Made by a program: the position numbers and the translations under genes. From Apiospora phragmitis (Eukaryota > Ascomycota > Sordariomycetes > Amphisphaeriales > Apiosporaceae), in NCBI GenBank assembly GCA_038363925.1, contig JAQQWL010000009.1, positions 1,178,001 to 1,242,000 on the forward strand: a stretch of 64,000 bases of DNA, read 5' to 3'. Shown in pieces: positions 58,866-64,000 of this stretch. Numbering within the stretch: the first letter of the stretch is position 1; each line of letters opens with the position of its first letter. The notes under the pieces were generated by a model. The model did not search any database. It was not told the origin of the DNA and saw nothing but the letters and a program-made list of their open reading frames with translations.

Positions 58866-59984
58866 CTAGCCGGAAGACGCACGAGAGATCGGGTTGGAGC
58901 GGCTGGTCTGACGCTTGCTGCGTCTCAGCACGCCGGATCGAGTCGTGGGGCTGGTCTCCGGGGATACATCCTCAGCCTTCTTTCCCTTGTCGCTCTCGGT
59001 GTCGGCTACCTGAGATGTGGCGGCAGTTTGCTCAGGTTCCATCGTTGCATTCTCAACAGCGGCGCCCTCCTGTACTGCAGCTACCTGCTGGACGATGGGA
59101 TCTTGCTCGGCTGCGGATTTCTGCTGCTCCGTATCTTCCTGCTCGGCGGTTTCGGGGTGTACGATGATCTTATCCTCCACCTGCTTAGAGTCGGACTGCT
59201 TCTCGGAAACATTCCGGTTGTCCTTGTCTGCGTGCTGGGCGACCACAGATCTCCGGAGCGGAGACCTCTTGCTGACTTGCCGGGGCCGTGCTTGCCTCGC
59301 CTCCGTTCTGCTGCTGCTTCTGCTGTACCACCTCGGGAGGCGACTGGTCGGCCTTGCCTTTTCCCTTGGACTCCTTGCGCGGCACGGGGACGCCGAACTG
59401 GCGCTCGACGTGCTGGGCGCGCATCTCGTCGTAGAGGCCCTCGGCGCGCTGGACGTGGGCGCGCTCGGCGGCGGCCAGCCACGCAGGCTCGTGGCGGCCG
59501 GCCTGGTGGTCCTCGACGTACTGGCGGCAGTTGACGCGCAGGTCGCGGTTCACCTTGATGCAGTCGAAGTCCAGCACGGCCTTGGTGGTGCCCGCGTAGA
59601 TGACGGCCTCCTGGTCGGGCCACAGGTGGAGGATCTGGGCGCGGTCCTCGGCGGACAGGAGGGACCAGTAGTACGGGTTGACGACGGCGCGCTACATCAG
59701 ACGAAAAATAAAAAGGTATTAGTATGGAATGGCAGCGGAAAGTATTTGGAAGCACGTATAAGGAAGGTGAGGGCTTGACATCATTCCCTCTGAGAGAGGG
59801 CGACGCAAGGTGGGTTGGTGGATTGGGAAGAGGAAGAGAATAAACTCACGTGGACATTCTCGACCTTGGAGATTGCAGATTTCGGGTCCAGGACGTCGCT
59901 AAGCTGCTCGTTGAGCTGGTCCTGGTCTTGGTCTTGGTTTGTGGCCGAAGCCGGAGCGGGAGCGGAGTGACGAGAAGAAGGCAT
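58866..59984 (-). CDS. ASX/DEUBAD-like domain protein (one frameshift)
   Basis: Exon 1 59984-59850 (45 codons: MPSSRHSAPAPASATNQDQD), a 158-nt intron, exon 2 59691-58866. The pattern DVLDPKSAISKVENVH followed by VVNPYYWSLLSAEDRAQIL and HLWPDQEAVI resembles the ASX homology (DEUBAD) domain, which in animals binds the BAP1 deubiquitinase; fungal versions are uncharacterised. The next segment LDFDCIKVNRDLRVNCRQYV is a helical extension. The C-terminus is acidic and Gln/Lys-rich and ends SKRQTSRSNPISRASSG. One extra base near 59265-59275 must be removed to pass from PASQQ into RSPLRRSVVAQHADKDN; then 320 codons fit. Upstream frame is open towards 60085, so an earlier start or exon is possible. 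Confidence 0.6.
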
Positions 59985-60716
59985 GCTGATGCAGCTGAAG
60001 ATGTTTTTGGTGAAGCTGCTGAGCTTCCGCTTGGTGGTGGCAGCTACCCTTGCTACGCCACTGGGGGGTGGGGAGGGTGCCTGGGGAGAGGGGGGGGGGG
60101 GTTAGCGTGGAGTGTTAGTCAGGTCAGGCCGCTAATACGGGATGCAGGTACTTAGTAATAAAGGGTGTGGTCCGTGTGGTGAGATATCTCATCCCATATG
60201 CATCATAGCTATTGACGAGTTCACCTGTCCCCCCAGAGAACAGGCAGTCCCCTTTGTCCCGGTCTTCTGGCAAACAGGCTCGGTAAGATCCAGACAATGA
60301 ACCAATACCACTTTGGAGGAATTATCTGCCTCTACCAAACATAGAAGACATATAGCCCAGGACTAGTGTGGAGGCAAGATTCCCGTCCTCAACATGTGAA
60401 TATGAAATAAGAAAACATAACAGGCAAGCAAGAATGCACGCGATGGGGTTCAAACAACATCGAAACTCCGAAAGAGTATCACAGACATCTCTAAGAAACC
60501 TGATTGTTTGTTCCTCACGCCGAATGTCTTGCGAAGATGCACACACATCACCGTCCTCGCTGGCCTAGGGCCAAAGAGGTCGATGAAACCGATCCCGGCC
60601 ACCAGGAACGGGGGAACAAGCCAGTGACGAGGGGGACAAAGGGAGACGAGGACTCGGGCCATCAAGTTGTAGAGAACGAGAGCGAGACGGAAGAAAGGAA
60701 AGAAAACACTTACTTG

Positions 60717-60755
60717 GCCAAAGAACTCTGGTCCCCCGTATTGGGTGGACATGGT
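60717..60755 (-). CDS. Possible first exon of a small gene (MSTQYGGPEFFGQ)
   Basis: An ATG on the minus strand follows a CAACAACAACAGCAACC-type leader and opens 13 codons ending exactly at a consensus GTAAGT donor (60716). The peptide looks like the start of a short mitochondrial membrane subunit, but downstream exons are not identified. One candidate continuation (WLVPPFLVAGIGFIDLFGP, about 60640-60570) is hydrophobic but not clearly spliced. Confidence 0.3.
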
Positions 60756-61380
60756 TGCTGTTGTTGTTGTTTCTGCTGCTGCTGTTCTTGAGGATAGAGA
60801 ACCAATATTCACAAGGGCAAAGACTCATTACTGCCTACCTAACTTGTACTCTCTACACTGAACTGAAGGGCGCATAAGCCGGTACGGACGATGTCATCGA
60901 CCTAAAGCAAGCTACGGAACTCCCCAACAATCTGCTGGGGTACAGCTACAATACCTACCTGTTACTTGTGGTATTTCACTTCCAACTCAGCTGGAAATAG
61001 ATTGCAATTCGGTCAAAATACACATATAGACATGTACGGATAGACGTTCAGCGTTGATCATCTCCTTTCAGTATATAGAGTGGCGCAGCGTAATTCCGAA
61101 GAGCGTGCAGAGCGCTGATTGGTTGTGGCAACTCTAGCGTGGCTCGTTAGCGTCTGTGACGCCCTGTCTATAGTACACAGTACCAGCGCTGAGATTTGAT
61201 GCGAGTAGATGAGAGGATACCATCTGCGCTATGCATATGCAAAGTCATAGCAGTTTGGAATCCAATTTTTTGTGTCCTTGAAACAGCAAGACTTAATGGT
61301 CCCTCATGGACAAAACAAGTGATGGTGTATTGGACGATGGGAGCTACCTTGACCAAGGCTTGTGTACATGTATGTACATT

Positions 61381-61408
61381 AGTCAAAGGCCAAAAGTCAA
61401 AGGCCAAA
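61381..61408 (+). repeat. Perfect 14-bp tandem duplication
   Basis: AGTCAAAGGCCAAA occurs twice head to tail at 61381-61394 and 61395-61408. Confidence 0.9.
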
Positions 61409-62093
61409 ACCATGGTACACATCCAAAGGAGAGGATGTGCTATTTATATACATTCCCAAGGTCAATATGAATCAACCAGTTACTGATTTCACATGACTTC
61501 TCTTGAAATGTTATCAGCATGGAAGACCGGCAGGTTTATATCGTTGACTGCACTCATGTCCTTACTAATGACAGCCGCAGCTAATACCACCGGGGCCTGG
61601 GCGTTCAAGCTAGCGGCCCACACCAAAGCCCCGTCGACCCGTTTGTACCCAGACCTTTCTGCAGACCTCGATGATGAATGATAGCATTAGCGCTTGCGTT
61701 GATCTTTCCAGGGGGTAAGACCGGGCCTGGTCAATGGAGATGACTTCCCTGGCTCACCCATGTGAAACTGGACACCTCGTAAACTCAATGATTAGGCTGG
61801 TGGCAGCAATTGGTGTACTTTGCATCAGTTTGACAAAAAATCGATCTACTTTTTTTTCTTTTTTTTTTTTTTTCAGCTGATCATCAATTGAAAAGCATGA
61901 GCAATCGGCTGTGAATTGCGGTTGCCTGTCGATAAAGCCACGTACTCCATTTACCCTTCACCTTGAACAAGAGCGACGCCAGCAAGCAACTCTTTGTCAC
62001 CATCCCTACGAGGTTTCAACTCTACGCTACCTCGTCAAAGCACTCTCACCACCACCACCTACATACTTGCGGGAATCCACAGCCTCTGAAAAG

Positions 62094-62831
62094 ATGATCC
62101 GGTCAACACAAATAGCCCGCCTGGGCGATGGTACGTCATACTTGGGGCCTCGCAATGCGATCCCCTTCCGACCAATCGTTTTCTAATTTTCTAATCGTTG
62201 GCCCCCTTTCTCTCTAGGCCTCATGCTCTGCGCCTCGGTAGACGACGAAGCAACCGAGAGCTCCCTCGCCGAGATCAAGTCACAAGTCAAGCTAGTCCTG
62301 CGGCGCCTGAACCGCAACTCGGAGCCGCAGGCCTCGATCGAGTCCGGGCCCTTCACGCTGCACTACCTGCTGGCGGCCGACATCGTGTACCTCTGCATCT
62401 GCGAGCGGTCGTACCCGCGCAAGCTGGCCTTCACGTACCTATCGGACCTCTCGGCCGAGTTCGCGACCTCGTATAGCCCCCAGCAGCTGCATAGCCCGCA
62501 GCTGCGACCCTACGCCTTCATGGAGTTCGACACGTTTATCAGCCGCACCAAGGCCACCTACGCCGACAGCCGCGCCGCCCAGAACCTCGACAAGGTCAAC
62601 GACGAGCTGCGCGACGTCACCAAGGTCATGACCAAGAACATCGAGGACCTGTTGTACCGGGGCGACTCGCTCGAGCGCATGGGCGAGATCTCCAGCCGCC
62701 TCCGCGACGACGCCCGCAGCTACCGCAAGGCCGCCGTCAAGATCAACTGGGACCTCCTGCTCAAGCAGTACGGGCCCTTTGCTATCCTCGGCCTAATCGT
62801 CCTCGTCTTCATATGGATGCGCTTCTTCTGA
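62094..62831 (+). CDS. SEC22: SEC22, R-SNARE of ER-Golgi transport
   Basis: Longin-type R-SNARE used in both anterograde and retrograde ER-Golgi fusion. Exon 1 62094-62130 (MIRSTQIARLGD), exon 2 62218-62831, 216 residues, the normal size. The longin domain includes GLMLCASVDDE, GPFTLHYLLAADIVYLCICE and RKLAFTYLSDLSAEFA. SNARE motif: AQNLDKVNDELRDVTKVMTK followed by NIEDLLYRGDSLERM, with the central Arg at the zero layer. A C-terminal single membrane anchor (YGPFAILGLIVLVFIWMRFF) ends the protein. Splice junction TCTCTCTAG and phase are clean. Intact. Confidence 0.97.
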
Positions 62832-63710
62832 TTTATCCCTTATGATGATCTGATCTTGTCCGAAAGGAACGGGGAAACGAAAGAGGGAGCGTGTGTGAAG
62901 AGAAAGAAAGAAAGATGCCAGTGATGGGGACGGGCACACCTCACCAGCTCAATAGGGGTGGGGAAGCGAGCGCTACACATCCGAGAGTTGTAGAGCGGGT
63001 ATTGGCAAATAGAGACAATAGGGGGGCAAAGCAAAGTGATGAGGAGGTAATCGAGGTCAAGGAGGCGCTATTGTCTGCGCAAAGCAACTATGTTGAATGA
63101 GGAGGCCATGATGCACAATAGAGAGAAACAGCCAGCCGGGACGGCTTTCTTCCGGTACACGAGTGGCATTTGAGAACATGCTACCTGTAGCAAGCAACCA
63201 TGGATGCAGCGCATAAGATGAAAGGAGAAAACGGAACACAAGAAGTGAAAAGCCTACTCAGCAGACATGGGGCTGGAACTTGAGAGGCATTCTTGAGATA
63301 CCCGCTTGCACTTTCTGCAATGGGCTCAATTATTTATTTGTACCATTAGCTATGAATGCCAGCTAGCAGAGACCAGCAGTCTCGAAAATAAATCACAACG
63401 GGATATACTAGAATTCAGGCAAGTCCGCATCATGGACCTGCTCCCTGCCAAAGTCGCTTTCTATGTCGCCATTGCAGTAATACTGTATCATTAGTCAGTC
63501 CGTCCATCCTGTTACCGCTCCCGGACTGAGCAACTTGTGACCCTAACCCGGAACGCCTTCGCTACCCGATTGGCATTATGCAGCCCTTGCCTGGCTTGTT
63601 CGACGTTGATGCCATCTAGCTTCTAATCTCAGTAAACGCCTGTAGTAGTACCAAAAGATGGTTTCTTCTTCTTGATATGTCCAAATGTCCGCCCCGCCCC
63701 CCTGCCTCGT
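62832..63710. other. Convergent 3' region
   Basis: SEC22 3' UTR and downstream spacer. No gene recognised. Confidence 0.35.
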
Positions 63711-63998
63711 TCACATAATAGCGCAAGTACTCCCTGAGTTGGGGGCCTTGTCGGCATGGCTCCATTTGAGGTGCTCCTGGAACGAGAGGACATCGTCGAA
63801 GCCGCGTTCGTCCTGGTTCCACTTGACCGCCTCCATCTCGCCGTCCCCTTGCTCGTACCCGACGTAGTCCTCGCAGTACGGGCACAGGATGCGCGCCTGG
63901 AAGTCACCCGGCTCCGTCGGCAGGTGGTTCGCGATGGCCACGGGCGCGAACACGACGGCCTTCTCCTCGCCGTCCGATTTCTTGAACCCCTGCGCGTG
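63711..63998 (-). CDS. Partial gene: C-terminus with zinc-finger-like motif and CaaX box
   Basis: The 3' end of a minus-strand gene that continues beyond the right edge of the window. Visible: HAQGFKKSDGEEKAVVFAPV, then RILCPYCEDYVGYEQGDGEM and FDDVLSFQEHLKWSH, a CxxC...HxxxxH arrangement that could bind zinc. The last residues are GSTCAIM followed by a stop; Cys-Ala-Ile-Met is a classical farnesylation box. Prenylation would place the protein on a membrane. The family is not recognisable from this portion. Confidence 0.6.
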   Translation of the reverse strand, partial: HAQGFKKSDGEEKAVVFAPVAIANHLPTEPGDFQARILCPYCEDYVGYEQGDGEMEAVKWNQDERGFDDVLSFQEHLKWSHADKAPNSGSTCAIM

Positions 63999-64000
63999 CC

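Larger units (their letters stand above)
59985..62093. other. 2.1-kb region with at most one small exon
   Basis: Contains a possible first exon at 60755-60717 on the minus strand (MSTQYGGPEFFGQ, then a good GTAAGT donor). It recalls the N-terminus of small mitochondrial ATP-synthase-type subunits, but I could not find a second exon that continues it. The plus strand has a G12 run near 60091-60102, a 14-bp tandem duplication at 61381-61408 and poly-T near 61849-61875. Short open frames (for example 61493-61681) have no domain. Confidence 0.3.

Noticed and set aside
59081..59755. 224-codon Arg/Pro-rich frame
   Set aside because: Out-of-frame shadow of the ASX-like gene.
1..64000. CRISPR arrays, bacterial operons or phage genes
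   Set aside because: The sequence is eukaryotic with spliceosomal introns; no regularly spaced repeats were seen.

Overview
This window is nuclear DNA of a filamentous ascomycete, most likely a Sordariomycete. Genes are compact, with short introns (about 55-160 nt, GTAAGT/GTATGT-type donors, CTAAC-type branch sites, CAG/TAG acceptors) and no bacterial operon structure. The protein families are those of Pezizomycotina: a KAR9-like protein with a GAR domain, PITALRE-type BUR1/SGV1, a fungal amidoligase, a DUF2264 protein and a hydrolase/NB-ARC/TPR receptor.

Layout. 1.9-4.7 kb: KAR9 (+). 5.5-7.6 kb: uncharacterised membrane protein (-). 8.1-10.8 kb: UTP13 (+). 11.3-12.7 kb: ESS2/DGCR14 splicing factor (+). 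13.1-14.7 kb: SAD1/USP39 (+). 15.3-16.8 kb: CFA-synthase-like methyltransferase (+). 17.0-17.3 kb: a 52-residue complex I subunit NDUFB2 in three exons (-). 18.1-20.1 kb: BUR1 kinase (+). 21.0-22.1 kb: small membrane protein with a 15-nt microexon (-). 23.7-25.4 kb: SNF1/AMPK beta subunit (+). 25.7-26.9 kb: KAE1 (-). 29.6-31.5 kb: EPL1 of NuA4 (-). 32.4-33.2 kb: calcineurin B (+).

33.8-45.2 kb looks like an accessory segment: amidoligase (-), SDR (-), DUF2264 protein (+), a DUF676-like alpha/beta hydrolase (+), a 3'-terminal P450 fragment (-) and a broken NB-ARC/TPR gene (+). The last three look like one NLR-type gene split by a P450 relic. Housekeeping genes then resume: SER1 (-), an SDR-fold protein with degenerate active site (+), TRS120 (+), an uncharacterised zinc-ribbon-like fungal protein (+), an ASX/DEUBAD-like protein (-), SEC22 (+) and a partial gene ending in a CaaX box (-).

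A recurring oddity is single-base indels, mostly in short C, G, T or A runs, that break conserved single-copy genes (KAR9, UTP13, SAD1 twice, BUR1, SNF1 beta twice, DUF2264 twice, TRS120 at least five times). In the genes I could total exactly, adding or removing these bases restores an integral codon count. That points to homopolymer errors in the assembly rather than loss of essential genes. The NLR locus and one TRS120 site carry in-frame stop codons that this does not explain. All functional names rest on recognising motifs by eye; no database search was run.
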